Of a stretch of DNA of 64,000 nt, positions 10,085 to 18,542 are shown one piece after another (position 1 is the first letter of the stretch; every line of letters begins with the position of its first letter). The notes beneath the pieces were generated by a model. It did no database searches and was not told the DNA's origin. It saw only the letters and a program-made list of their open reading frames with translations. The stretch is from Candidatus Sodalis pierantonius str. SOPE (GTDB taxonomy: Bacteria > Pseudomonadota > Gammaproteobacteria > Enterobacterales > Enterobacteriaceae): NCBI RefSeq assembly GCF_000517405.1, contig NZ_CP006568.1, forward strand, positions 4,092,001 to 4,156,000. Reading direction: 5' to 3'. A program made the position numbers and the translations under genes.

Positions 10085-11141
10085 CGCTTTGTTGAATAAA
10101 TCCGAAATTTGTGACGACTTCCTCCCTATCAGGGCGATTGTTACATGATGCGGACGCTGTTTGGCATTCCTAACAACGTGATCCGGTTAAGCGCTTTGAC
10201 CATTGCCATAGCCTCACCTACCTGCGCGTCATAGTCATGCAGACTCAGATGACCACCCAGAAGTATTTTAAACCGGAACATGGCCGTTTCAGCCAGTGAA
10301 CGCCGGTGATAACCTACTTTCTTTTTCCAGGTATCGTTATTGCCGCTCAGATGCTGATTTGCCACCGCATGGTTACGCTCATGGTATCGAGCTGGCCAAT
10401 ATTGCGCACCACTTCGCGGTGGGATAAGCGGCTTTATTTTTTTCCTCAGCAGAGCATCATGACAGTAACGCGTATCGTAAGCACTGTCAGCCGACGCTTC
10501 CCTGATTTTCCGGTGGGTTTGGTTAATCAGCCCGGGCAGCGCCTGCGCATCTGTCGTACCGCTTAGCGATAAATCGGCACAGATAATTTCATGTGTCGCG
10601 CTATCTACTGCCAGATGAAGCTTGCGCCATACTCTGCGCCTCTCAGCCCCATGCTGCCTGACTTTCCATTCGCCTTCGCCGAAGATTTTCAGGCCGGTGC
10701 CATCGATGAGCAGGTGTGAGATTTCGCCGCGGGTTGGCGTTTTTATGCTGATGTCGACGGTTTTTGCTCGCCGGCTGACCAGAGAGTAATCTGGGCAGCG
10801 CAGCGACAGCCCCATCAGTTTAAAAATCGAGTCAACGAAACCCTGTAACGCCCGGAGCGAAAGGTTAAACACGCGCTTTATCATCAGAACCGTGGTAATG
10901 GCCATATCGGTGTAGTGAAGCGGCCGGCCACGATGTTCAGGTGGTGTACTCTCAGTCCATGCAGCAATGGCTGACTCATCAAGCCATACTGTCAGGTCCC
11001 CCCCCGCTGCCTGAGCGCATTGTTATATGCGGGCCAGTTGGTGATTTTAAACTTTTGCTTTGCCATGGGGACCTGATGTTGAAACGAATGTAGTGATCAG
11101 AGCCGCCAGTCACCTAAAAGTTCGATTTATTCAACAAAGCC
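10085..11141 (-). mobile_element. IS903-group (IS5 family) element, copy 1
   Basis: 1057 bp, bounded by CGCTTTGTTGAATAAATC and its inverted partner GGCTTTGTTGAATAAATC. It is flanked by a perfect 9-bp duplication TCAAAAGAC at 10076-10084 and 11142-11150. The size, target duplication and a 307-codon transposase match the IS903 group. It is two bases longer than the 1055-bp copies because of extra C residues at 10988-10995. Confidence 0.95.
10141..11066 (-). pseudogene. IS903-like transposase, frameshifted in a C-run
   Basis: The start MAKQKFKITNW at 11066 is followed by a run of eight C (plus strand, 10988-10995) where intact copies have six. The frame shifts after about residue 23. The rest, from DMAITTVLMIKRVF to SVRIM, stays open in the second frame and keeps Asp121, Asp193 and Glu259 of the DDE triad. 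Confidence 0.9.
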
Positions 11142-11150
11142 TCAAAAGAC

Positions 11151-12483
11151 GACAAACATCGGCGTCTATTATTGCATTATCTCGGGAAGCGTCTTTTATC
11201 GTGCAGAGGGAAGCCTCTTTGCGTCTTTGTCTTGTGTCGCTGACGGAGGATATTAATTTATACTCGCGATCGAGCGTTAAATAAATGCGTACGACGATTT
11301 GTTCCACTCCTGAGATCGCTTTATTCTCAATGGTGCTGGGATGAAATAATTTTTTTATGACTGATGCCGCGGTCGAAATAACCGAAGACCTCTTCTAATA
11401 ATTTTCAAAGGACGTCTATATTACCGCACTTAGTGCGCGTGCTTCATTGCATTCTGTCATTGAGGTATTCGCGTGAAAGAGATGATATTTTAAGCTGATT
11501 GTGGTGACTATTTGACCTGCATCGCATCAGAAAAAATAAGTTCACGTCAGGCGCAATGCCAAAAAAATGATTGCCAATAGGGAAGTTCGCCTAAACCCGC
11601 CCCGCGCCGTCACAGCCACGTAGCGCGGCGACATTTCTCTCCTGTATCGGCCGTGAGTAACATCTTTAGCGCCGGCGACAGGAATACTTTTCGGCAATAG
11701 CCTTAAGCCGCCGCGGGAAATAAACGAAAATGCAACTTTGGCAACGCTGACGTAACATTATACTGCGTTAATTAACGACATCATCCAGGCCGGCAAGCTT
11801 AATCGCCATAATGCCTGTTCCAGGATTACACATACGGTTACTTTTCATAGGTAAAACCCAACGCTATCTCGACGCTTTCTTAAGCGCCGATAACGCTTGC
11901 GGCGCTGATCCCGTCCGGAACGGCTACGGAGAAGTGAAATCGCCTTCATTTTGCTTAAAAAGTGATCAATATGGATTTGGTGGTGGTTTTATCTAATGAT
12001 TGAGACGTTATTGGCATAGTTGACTGCAAAATAAGAAATCATAGAAATTTGATCTGTCATAACACGCCTTTCAGGACTAAATCACTTATTTTAGACTTTT
12101 ATCAGACGTTTTTTAGCCGATTATCGGTAGAAAAACTACTTGACTAGAATGTGAAATCTGTTAGTTGGCAAGAAAAAAGGCTAAAAAGTTCATGAAGTAT
12201 GATGTATATCACGTTTGGTAAATATTTCCACTTCACTGATTGTGTAACAGCCAGATTCAGCGGTAGAGTTAGCCAACTTTCGGATTAATCGTATTATTTG
12301 TTACTGAATCTCATGGATGAGTCCTGACGAGCCAGCATACTCGGCGTCAGCGGCTCTGCTTGTGTTGGCTCAAATTTCGCAGAGGGTAATAACAGCGTGT
12401 GCCGCGCTAGTACGCTGGCCACGTGATCACAATTTGGCCAATATCCTGTTCTAATAACCATAGCCTCCTAAACAAAGGAGATT
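11151..12483. other. Long flhDC upstream region
   Basis: About 1.3 kb with no credible gene; the short ORFs here lack family features or ribosome-binding sites. It is more AT-rich than the flanking genes, as expected for the long, heavily regulated flhDC promoter of enterics. The IS903-like copy 1 sits at its far edge. Confidence 0.5.
12198..12213 (+). promoter_or_regulatory. Candidate CRP site upstream of flhDC
   Basis: TATGA-N6-TCACG matches the CRP consensus TGTGA-N6-TCACA at 8 of 10 positions. It lies about 315 bp before the flhD start, roughly where the activating CAP site lies in E. coli flhDC. No transcription start is known here, so the assignment is tentative. Confidence 0.35.
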
Positions 12484-12531
12484 ATGATGACCCGACTACA
12501 CCTGAACATAGTCATTAGGGATGTAAAATGA
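12484..12531 (+). CDS. Short upstream ORF coupled to flhD (15 codons)
   Basis: ATGATGACC at 12484 is preceded by AAAGGAG (12473-12479). It encodes MMTRLHLNIVIRDVK and ends in a TGA that overlaps the flhD ATG (ATGA at 12528-12531). flhD itself has only a weak site (AGGGAT) in front, so translation of this leader could feed ribosomes into flhD. It could also be fortuitous. Confidence 0.35.
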   Translation: MMTRLHLNIVIRDVK

Positions 12532-12878
12532 ATACCAGTGAAGTGCTGAAGAATATCTACGGTATCAATCTGTCTTATTTATCACTAGCGCAACGTTTGA
12601 TTCAAACAGATAAATCTTCCGCGATGTTTCGATTGGGTATTAGTGAACCCATGGCGGAAACATTGCAAAAATTAACCATGGCGCAAATGGTAAAACTGGC
12701 AGAAACGAATCAGCTACTTTGCGTGTTTCGTTTTGAAGATCCGAAAGCCATGACACAGCTTACACAGGATTCACGGGTGGAAGATCTCAATCAAATACAC
12801 GCCAGTATTTTATTGTCTAGTCGATTAAATGAGCAATTAACCACGAAAGCTGGCTCAACGCCTAAAAGAAAGAGTTAA
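12528..12878 (+). CDS. flhD: Flagellar master regulator subunit FlhD
   Basis: 116 residues and intact, beginning MNTSEVLKNIYGINLSYL and containing LAQRLI, MFRLGI and QMVKLAETNQL, all typical of FlhD. FlhD forms the FlhD4C2 complex that turns on class II flagellar promoters. Its stop is 2 bp before flhC, so the two are co-transcribed. Because flhC is disrupted, FlhD has no full partner here. Confidence 0.97.
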   Translation: MNTSEVLKNIYGINLSYLSLAQRLIQTDKSSAMFRLGISEPMAETLQKLTMAQMVKLAETNQLLCVFRFEDPKAMTQLTQDSRVEDLNQIHASILLSSRLNEQLTTKAGSTPKRKS

Positions 12879-13105
12879 ACATGGCCGAAAAAAGTATTGT
12901 CCAAGAGGTAAAAGAAATCCAGCTTGCAATGGAGTTGATTTCTCTTGGCGCACGGTTGCAAATGCTGGAAAGTGAAACGCAGCTTAGCCGGGGCCGGTTA
13001 ATAAAATTGTATAAGGAAATTCGCGGCAACCCGCCCCCGAAGGGGATGTTGCTGTTTTCGACCGATTGGTTTATGACCTGGGAACACAATATTCATTCAT
13101 CGATG

Positions 13106-13427
13106 GGCTTTGTTGAATAAATCGAACTTTTAGGTGACTGGCGGCTCTGATCACTACATTCGTTTCAACATCAGGTCCCCATGGCAAAGCAAAAGTTTAA
13201 AATCACCAACTGGCCCGCATACAACAATGCGCTCAGGCAGCGGGGGGACCTGACTGTATGGCTTGCGCTTTGTTGAATAAATCCGAAATTTGTGACGACT
13301 TCCTCCCTATCAGGGCGATTGTTACATGATGCGGACGCTGTTAGGAAGCCAAACACGTCCGCATCATGTAACAATCGCCCTGATACGGAGGAAGTCGTCA
13401 CAAATTTCGGATTTATTCAACAAAGCG
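13106..13427. mobile_element. 322-bp non-autonomous IS903-like derivative in flhC
   Basis: Flanked by 9-bp duplications TCATCGATG at 13097-13105 and 13428-13436. The first 160 bp equal the 5' end of the full IS903-like element. The rest is the last 72 bp of the element's 3' end present twice in inverted orientation. It has no transposase, so it must have moved by enzyme supplied in trans, or been deleted after insertion. Confidence 0.9.
13266..13427. repeat. 72-bp inverted repeat (duplicated IS 3' end)
   Basis: Arms 13266-13337 and 13356-13427 are reverse complements with one mismatch, separated by 18 bp (13338-13355). Each arm is the 3' terminus of the IS903-like element. The DNA can form a long hairpin. 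Confidence 0.92.
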
Positions 13428-13819
13428 TCATCGATGTTTTATAACATTTATCAAGTGCTGCTTAACCACGGCCGTTGCTCATGGGTGGAAGCGGTGATCG
13501 GCGCTTATCGCCTCTATCTGGAGCAGTGCCCGGAGCAGGATGGCGATATTCCGTTACTGGCTCTGACCCGAGCCTGGACGCTGGTGAAATTCGTTGACAG
13601 CGGTATGCTGCAACTGACTCCTTGCGCCCATTGCCGCGGTCATTTCATCACGTATGTCCACCAACCAAGCCAGAGTTTTGTGTGCAGTCTCTGCCAGCCG
13701 CCGTCGCGCGCGGTAAAAAGACGTAAACTTTTGCCGGATGCTGCCGATAATAATATTATGTTGTCAGATGGGTAGAGAAGTGTCGCGATATGACGACCTG
13801 CCGCGGCAGGTTGATCCCG

Positions 13820-13840
13820 CCCTCACCGCAACGGTGAGGG
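13820..13840 (+). terminator. Hairpin between flhC and motA
   Basis: CCCTCACCG and CGGTGAGGG form a perfect 9-bp stem with a CAA loop. A 14-bp palindrome (CCTGCCGCGGCAGG, 13797-13810) lies just upstream. There is no T-run, so this may be a processing or attenuation structure instead of an intrinsic terminator. Confidence 0.4.
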
Positions 13841-13907
13841 ACGAGTGACCCACCTGTGCCGATCGGGTCGCTTTTGCTTGCCTTCTCTTCGCTGAAGGAG
13901 CGCTATC

Positions 13908-14807
13908 GTGTTAGTCATACTGGGTTACATTGTTGTTATTGCGACCGTCTTGGGTGGCTTTCTGATGGCCGGCGGCCATCTTGGCGCGCTGATACAACCG
14001 GCCGAATTTCTGATTATCGGCGGCGCCGGTATCGGCTCCTTCATCGTCTGTAATAACGCGAAGGCCATTAGAGCCACGCTCCGGGCGCTACCGCTGTTAT
14101 TCCGCAGCGCCAAATATACCAAGGCCCGTTACATGGACCTGATGACGTTACTGTTCCGGCTGATGGTGAAGTCGCGCCAGCAGGGTATGCTCAGCCTGGA
14201 ACGTGACGTGGAGAATCCCGCCGAAAGCGACATATTCAAGCAGTATCCGCGCATTCTTAACGATCCCTCCCTGCTGGATTTCATCACCGATTATCTGCGG
14301 CTAATGATAAGCGGCAACATGAACGCGTTTGAAATCGAAGCGCTGATGGACGTGGAAATCGATACTTTTGAAGAGGAATGCGAGATTCCCGCCAACAGTA
14401 TCAATTTGCTGGGCGACTCGTTGCCCGCGTTTGGTATTGTGGCGGCGGTGCTGGGCATGGTCCACGCCTTGGGAGCCGTTGATCGCCCGGTGGTGGAGCT
14501 GGGCGTACTGATAGCACAGGCGATGGTCGGCACCCTGCTCGGCATCCTGTTGTCCTATGCGTTTATTTCGCCGTTGGCCTCGCTGCTGCGTTTAAAGAAA
14601 ACTGAAACCGTCAAAGTGCTTTAGTGCATCAAAATCACGCTGCTCTCCAATTTGCATGGTTATGCGCCGTAAATCTCCATCGAATTTGGTCGTAAATCGC
14701 TGTTTACCACCGAGTGACCCTCGTTCCTTGAGCTGGAGAATCATGTCAAACAAGCGCGGGGACTGAATAAAGCGGCGGCGCAGGATGGGGTGCAAGAAGC
14801 GGCGTAA
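13908..14807 (+). pseudogene. motA: Flagellar stator protein MotA, three in-frame nonsense codons
   Basis: Starts at GTG 13908 behind GAAGGAG. The frame is open through the first 238 residues, covering the cytoplasmic loop (LERDVENPAES) and the pore helix with the conserved Pro (GDSLPAFGIVAAV). It is then interrupted by TAG at 14622 (where Gln is expected), TAA at 14670 and TGA at 14715 (where Arg is expected). The same frame continues (CIKITLLSNLHGYAP, IEFGRK, FLELENHV) to the natural stop, which overlaps the motB start. The truncated protein keeps the membrane helices but loses the C-terminal cytoplasmic tail. Confidence 0.93.
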
Positions 14808-15727
14808 TGCAAAAGCCTATTATCATTGTTCGCAAGCGTAAACCCGCGCGTGCCTCGGGTGCGCATGCCGGCAGCTGGAAAATCGTTTTCGCTGATTTTA
14901 TGACCAGCATGATGGCTTTTTTTCTGGTCATGTGGCTGCTGGCGATCGCGAGCCCGCAGGAGCTGACGCGGCTGGCCGAATACTTCCGCACGCCGCTGGA
15001 AGTGGCGCTTAACAAGGGCGAGCGCAGCAGCTCGGATTTTAGTCCGATACCGGGCGACGGGGAAGATCCCACCCGTCAGGAAGGGAATGTGCATAAGAGT
15101 CTTGTCCCGTCGGAGGCCGGCCAGGACGCGGTAAAACTGAAGCGGCTGCGGGACGTATTGGAACAATTGATCGCCAATGATCCCCGCCTGCAAAAGCTGC
15201 GTCCCCAGTTGCTTATCGATCTGGTGGAAGAAGGCTTGCGGATACAGATTATCGATAACCAGAATCGCCCGATGTTCAGCACCGGCAGCGCGGAAGTCGC
15301 TCCCTATATGAGCGTGATCCTGCGCACCATCGCGCCGGTGCTCAATGATATTCCTTACAAGATTTCTATTTCGGGCCATACCGACGCCACGCTTTATACC
15401 AACGGCGGTCACGGTTACAGTAATTGGGAATTATCGGTGGACAGAGCCAACGCGTCGCGGCGGGAATTAGTGCTGGGCGGCCTGGCCGAAAACAAGGTGC
15501 TGGGAGTGGTAGGGATGGCGTCCACAATTAATCTGGATAATCAGCATCCCGACGCGGCCATCAACCGTCGCATCAGCCTGCTGGTCTTGAATAAGCGGAC
15601 CGAGCGGTCTTTGGCTCATGAAAACGGCCAAAATCAGGATGTGATTGCCGCTGGCGCCGACGTGCGCCAGCGGCCGGACCTGCTGCACGACGTTTCCGCC
15701 GCGGACGGTGCTGCGCCGACAAAATGA
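14807..15727 (+). CDS. motB: Flagellar stator protein MotB
   Basis: 306 residues and intact. One N-terminal membrane helix carries the proton-binding aspartate (FADFMTSMMAFFLV, Asp30, equivalent to Asp32 of E. coli). A plug/linker region and an OmpA-like peptidoglycan-binding domain with ISGHTDA follow. MotB anchors the MotA channel to the cell wall. The ATG overlaps the motA stop (TAATG). With motA broken no stator can form. Confidence 0.95.
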   Translation: MQKPIIIVRKRKPARASGAHAGSWKIVFADFMTSMMAFFLVMWLLAIASPQELTRLAEYFRTPLEVALNKGERSSSDFSPIPGDGEDPTRQEGNVHKSLVPSEAGQDAVKLKRLRDVLEQLIANDPRLQKLRPQLLIDLVEEGLRIQIIDNQNRPMFSTGSAEVAPYMSVILRTIAPVLNDIPYKISISGHTDATLYTNGGHGYSNWELSVDRANASRRELVLGGLAENKVLGVVGMASTINLDNQHPDAAINRRISLLVLNKRTERSLAHENGQNQDVIAAGADVRQRPDLLHDVSAADGAAPTK

Positions 15728-15752
15728 ATTTTCCCGTCGCAGAGGTGAAGCC

Positions 15753-17894
15753 GTGAGCATGGATCTGAGCGCTTTTTATCAGACTTTTTTTGATGAAGCC
15801 GATGAGCTGTTGGCCGACATGGAGCAGCATTTGCTGCAGCTGGATCCGCAAGTGCCGGACAGCGAGCAACTGAACGCCATTTTCCGGGCGGCGTATTCCA
15901 TCAAGGGCGGGGCGGGAACCTTCGGTTTCAGCGCATTGCAGGAGACCACGCACTTGCTGGAAAACCTGCTTGATGAGGTGAGCCGCGGTGAGATGTCCCT
16001 GAATACCGACAGCGTCGATCTGTTTTTAAAGACCAAGGATATTATGCAGGATCAATTGGACGCCTACAAAATGGCCCAGCAACTCGATGAAGAGAGCTAC
16101 CGGTATATTTGCGAAGCGCTTCGTGAACTGGCGCTGACGGCGAAAGGCGGCGATGGTGTCGCGTCGGCGGGCGCCTGTCGTGCCAAGGCGGCCGCGGACG
16201 AACCGGTGCATGAGATCGTCTTGACTGGCCTGACCCAGCAGGAAATCGCCTTGATGCGCGAGGAACTGGCGAATTTGGGGGACGTCCTCGCCGACAGCGA
16301 GAGCGAAAACGGCCTCAGCGTTCGCCTGCAAAGTACCCTTGGCGAGGAGGATATCGTCGCCGTACTGTGTTTCGTGCTGGAGCCGGAACAAATCCGATTT
16401 GCCCACGCTGGCGCGCCAATACAAACCGGACAGTGCGCCGACGAGCAGAACGTGGATGACCGGCCGGCGCCGGCCTGCACCCCCGGCGATGCCGCGGCGT
16501 CTCCTGCACCCGCCGACGTCAGCACCGCCGGGCAAGCCAGCGTCGGAGAGGCGGACAGCGCGCAGGATCTTGCCGGCGCGCAAGCCGCCATGGCCGCCGA
16601 TATCGGCGCCGTCGCCGATGTCGCCACCGACGCACAGGATGTGGCGCCCGCGGGCCGGCAGTCGTCGACCTCCGTCCCCGCTGCTGCGCCAAAAATGGCG
16701 GTGAAGAGCACCGACGGCAGCATTCGCGTGGCGGTGGAGAAAGTGGACCAGCTAATAAACCTGGTAGGTGAACTGGTCATCACCCAATCCATGCTCGCGC
16801 AGCGTTCCAGCGAACTGGATCCCGCCCACTACAGTGAACTGCTTAACAGCATGGGGCAGCTCGAGCGCAACGCGCGCGATCTGCAAGAGTCGGTGATGTC
16901 GATTCGCATGATGCCGATGGAATACGTCTTCAGCCGTTTCCCGCGTCTGGTGCGCGATCTGGCCGCCAAACTCGGTAAAGAGGTGCGCCTGGAGATGCAG
17001 GGCAGCTCCACCGAACTGGATAAAAGCCTGATTGAGCGCATTATCGATCCCCTGACCCATCTGGTGCGCAACAGCCTCGATCACGTTCTGGAATTCCCCG
17101 CCGCCCGTCTGGCGGCCGGTAAATCTGCCGTCGGCACCTTGGTGCTGGCCGCCGAACATCAGGGGGGCAATATTTGTATCGAAGTGCGTGATGACGGCGC
17201 CGGCCTGAACCGGGCAAAGATCCTGGCCAAGGCTAGCGCCCAAGGCATGGCGGTTAGTGAACATCTCAGCGATGAGGACGTCGGCAGGCTGATTTTTGCC
17301 CCGGGCTTCTCCACCGCGGAAGCGGTAACCGATGTTTCCGGGCGCGGCGTGGGCATGGATGTGGTGAAGCGCAACATCCAGGCGATGGGCGGCCATGTGG
17401 ATATTCTGTTTGAGGCGGGCAAAGGTACCACCGTCCGTATTCTGCTACCGCTGACGCTGGCCATCCTTGACGGAATGTCGGTACGGATCAGCGATGAAGC
17501 GTTTATTTTGCCGCTGAATACCGTCATGGAATCTCTCCAGCCCCAGGCGCAGGATCTCTATCGCATGGGCGGTGATGAACTGGTGCTACAGGTGCGCGGG
17601 GAATACCTGCCGCTGGTTGCGCTGCATCATGTTTTCAATGTTCCCGGCGCCAAAACCGATCCCACCGAGGGGATTGCGGTTATCTTACAAAGCGCGGGAT
17701 GCCGGTATGCGCTGCTGGTGGACCAGTTGGTCGGCCAGCATCAGATTGTGGTGAAAAATCTGGAAAGCAATTACCGCAAGGTGGCGGGAATTTCGGCCGT
17801 GACCATCATGGGGGATGGCAGCGGGGCGCTGATTGTAGACGTTTCCGCTCTACAGCCTTTGAACCGTGACAAATGCCAGGCCAGCGCCGCTTAA
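15753..17894 (+). CDS. cheA: Chemotaxis histidine kinase CheA with His48 replaced by Tyr
   Basis: 713 residues from GTG 15753 (MSMDLSAFYQTFFDEADELL, as in E. coli). Domains in order: HPt/P1 (1-130), P2 CheY/CheB-binding (about 155-230), a long Ala/Pro linker, P3 dimerisation, P4 ATPase with HLVRNSLDH, DDGAG and GRGVGMD, and the P5 CheW-like domain. The frame is open throughout. Codon 48 (15894-15896) is TAT, giving RAAYSIKGGAGTF where the family has RAAHSIKGG. This is the phospho-accepting residue, so CheY and CheB could not be phosphorylated. The Gly after NSLDH is also Val. Confidence 0.96.
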   Translation: MSMDLSAFYQTFFDEADELLADMEQHLLQLDPQVPDSEQLNAIFRAAYSIKGGAGTFGFSALQETTHLLENLLDEVSRGEMSLNTDSVDLFLKTKDIMQDQLDAYKMAQQLDEESYRYICEALRELALTAKGGDGVASAGACRAKAAADEPVHEIVLTGLTQQEIALMREELANLGDVLADSESENGLSVRLQSTLGEEDIVAVLCFVLEPEQIRFAHAGAPIQTGQCADEQNVDDRPAPACTPGDAAASPAPADVSTAGQASVGEADSAQDLAGAQAAMAADIGAVADVATDAQDVAPAGRQSSTSVPAAAPKMAVKSTDGSIRVAVEKVDQLINLVGELVITQSMLAQRSSELDPAHYSELLNSMGQLERNARDLQESVMSIRMMPMEYVFSRFPRLVRDLAAKLGKEVRLEMQGSSTELDKSLIERIIDPLTHLVRNSLDHVLEFPAARLAAGKSAVGTLVLAAEHQGGNICIEVRDDGAGLNRAKILAKASAQGMAVSEHLSDEDVGRLIFAPGFSTAEAVTDVSGRGVGMDVVKRNIQAMGGHVDILFEAGKGTTVRILLPLTLAILDGMSVRISDEAFILPLNTVMESLQPQAQDLYRMGGDELVLQVRGEYLPLVALHHVFNVPGAKTDPTEGIAVILQSAGCRYALLVDQLVGQHQIVVKNLESNYRKVAGISAVTIMGDGSGALIVDVSALQPLNRDKCQASAA

Positions 17895-17930
17895 TCTGAT
17901 TTTCACTCATGTCTATTAAAAGGGTAAACC

Positions 17931-18422
17931 ATGGCAGGACTTGCAAATATGACGACATTAGCCGGCGAAAGCGCGGGCGAAGAATTTCTGGTGTTTACCC
18001 TGGGAAGCGAAGAGTACGGCATCGATATTTTCAAGGTCCAGGAAATCCGGGGTTACGACCAGGTGACGCGCATCACCAATACGCCGGCCTTTATCAAAGG
18101 GGTCACTAATCTTCGCGGCGTTATTGTACCCATTGTCGATCTACGGATTAAATTTGCGCAAAACGACGTCTGTTACAACGACAATACGGTGGTGATTGTG
18201 CTGAACCTCCAGCAGCGGGTGGTGGGCATTGTGGTGGATGGCGTCTCCGATGTCCTGTCCCTGAGCGCCGATCAAATTCGGCCGGCGCCGCAATTTGCGG
18301 TCACGCTGGCTACGGAATATTTGACCGGTCTGGGGTCGCTGGAAGACCGCATGCTGATCCTGGTGGATATTGAACGGCTACTCAGCAGCGAAGAGATGGC
18401 GCTGGTGGATAGCGTCGCCTAA
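17931..18422 (+). CDS. cheW: Chemotaxis coupling protein CheW
   Basis: 163 residues and intact. A single CheW/SH3-like domain includes EEFLVFTLGSEEYGIDI, TNLRGVIVPIVDLR and VDGVSDVLSL. CheW bridges receptors and the P5 domain of CheA at the inner membrane. It follows cheA by 36 bp in the same transcript, and a hairpin with a T-run follows it. Confidence 0.97.
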   Translation: MAGLANMTTLAGESAGEEFLVFTLGSEEYGIDIFKVQEIRGYDQVTRITNTPAFIKGVTNLRGVIVPIVDLRIKFAQNDVCYNDNTVVIVLNLQQRVVGIVVDGVSDVLSLSADQIRPAPQFAVTLATEYLTGLGSLEDRMLILVDIERLLSSEEMALVDSVA

Positions 18423-18453
18423 AGGCACAGGATGGACAACCTAAGGCGGGAGC

Positions 18454-18470
18454 GGGGCTTCCCCTTTTTT
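18454..18470 (+). terminator. Candidate intrinsic terminator after cheW
   Basis: A short GGGG-CTT-CCCC hairpin is followed directly by seven T (18465-18471). It sits between cheW and the sigma-28 promoter of the receptor gene, where the motAB-cheAW transcript would end. Confidence 0.5.
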
Positions 18471-18484
18471 TATGCCGCCGGGCA

Positions 18485-18511
18485 TAAAGTTTGGCGGGCC
18501 GATGTCGATAA
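18485..18511 (+). promoter_or_regulatory. Sigma-28 (FliA) promoter for the receptor gene
   Basis: TAAAGTTT, an 11-bp spacer and GTCGATAA match the enteric sigma-28 consensus TAAAGTTT-N11-GCCGATAA at 15 of 16 positions. It lies 32 bp before the receptor ATG at 18543 and supports that start over the in-frame ATG at 18432. Confidence 0.85.
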
Positions 18512-18542
18512 AACAACATTAGGTGAATCAGGAATAAATAAA

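Larger units (their letters stand above)
12881..13775 (+). pseudogene. flhC: Flagellar master regulator subunit FlhC, split by a mini-IS
   Basis: The N-terminal part (MAEKSIVQEVKEIQ to WEHNIHSSM) ends at an IS903-derived insert at 13106. The gene resumes at 13428 as MFYNIYQVLLNHG and continues to the stop at 13773-13775. The C-terminal zinc site is preserved (CAHC and CSLC). The insertion duplicated TCATCGATG. As read, translation ends after 79 residues, removing the zinc domain, so the FlhDC complex should not form. Removing the insert restores the reading frame exactly. Confidence 0.95.

Noticed and set aside
10306..10566. Recurring 86-residue ORF opposite each IS903-like transposase
   Set aside because: It is the antisense shadow of the transposase gene, repeated with each copy; no ribosome-binding site or family features.
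11811..11996. 61-residue ORF in the flhDC upstream region
   Set aside because: No ribosome-binding site, no recognisable features, and it lies in a region expected to be regulatory.
13840..13907. Sigma-28 promoter for motA
   Set aside because: A GCCGATCG resembles the -10 box, but there is no TAAA-type -35 box 11 bp upstream.
15645..15752. Extended N-terminus of CheA from 15645
   Set aside because: The added residues overlap motB and have no counterpart in CheA; GTG 15753 gives the conserved start.
18432..18542. Upstream in-frame ATG at 18432 as the receptor start
   Set aside because: It would place a terminator-like hairpin and a sigma-28 promoter inside the coding region and add 37 residues before the first membrane helix.
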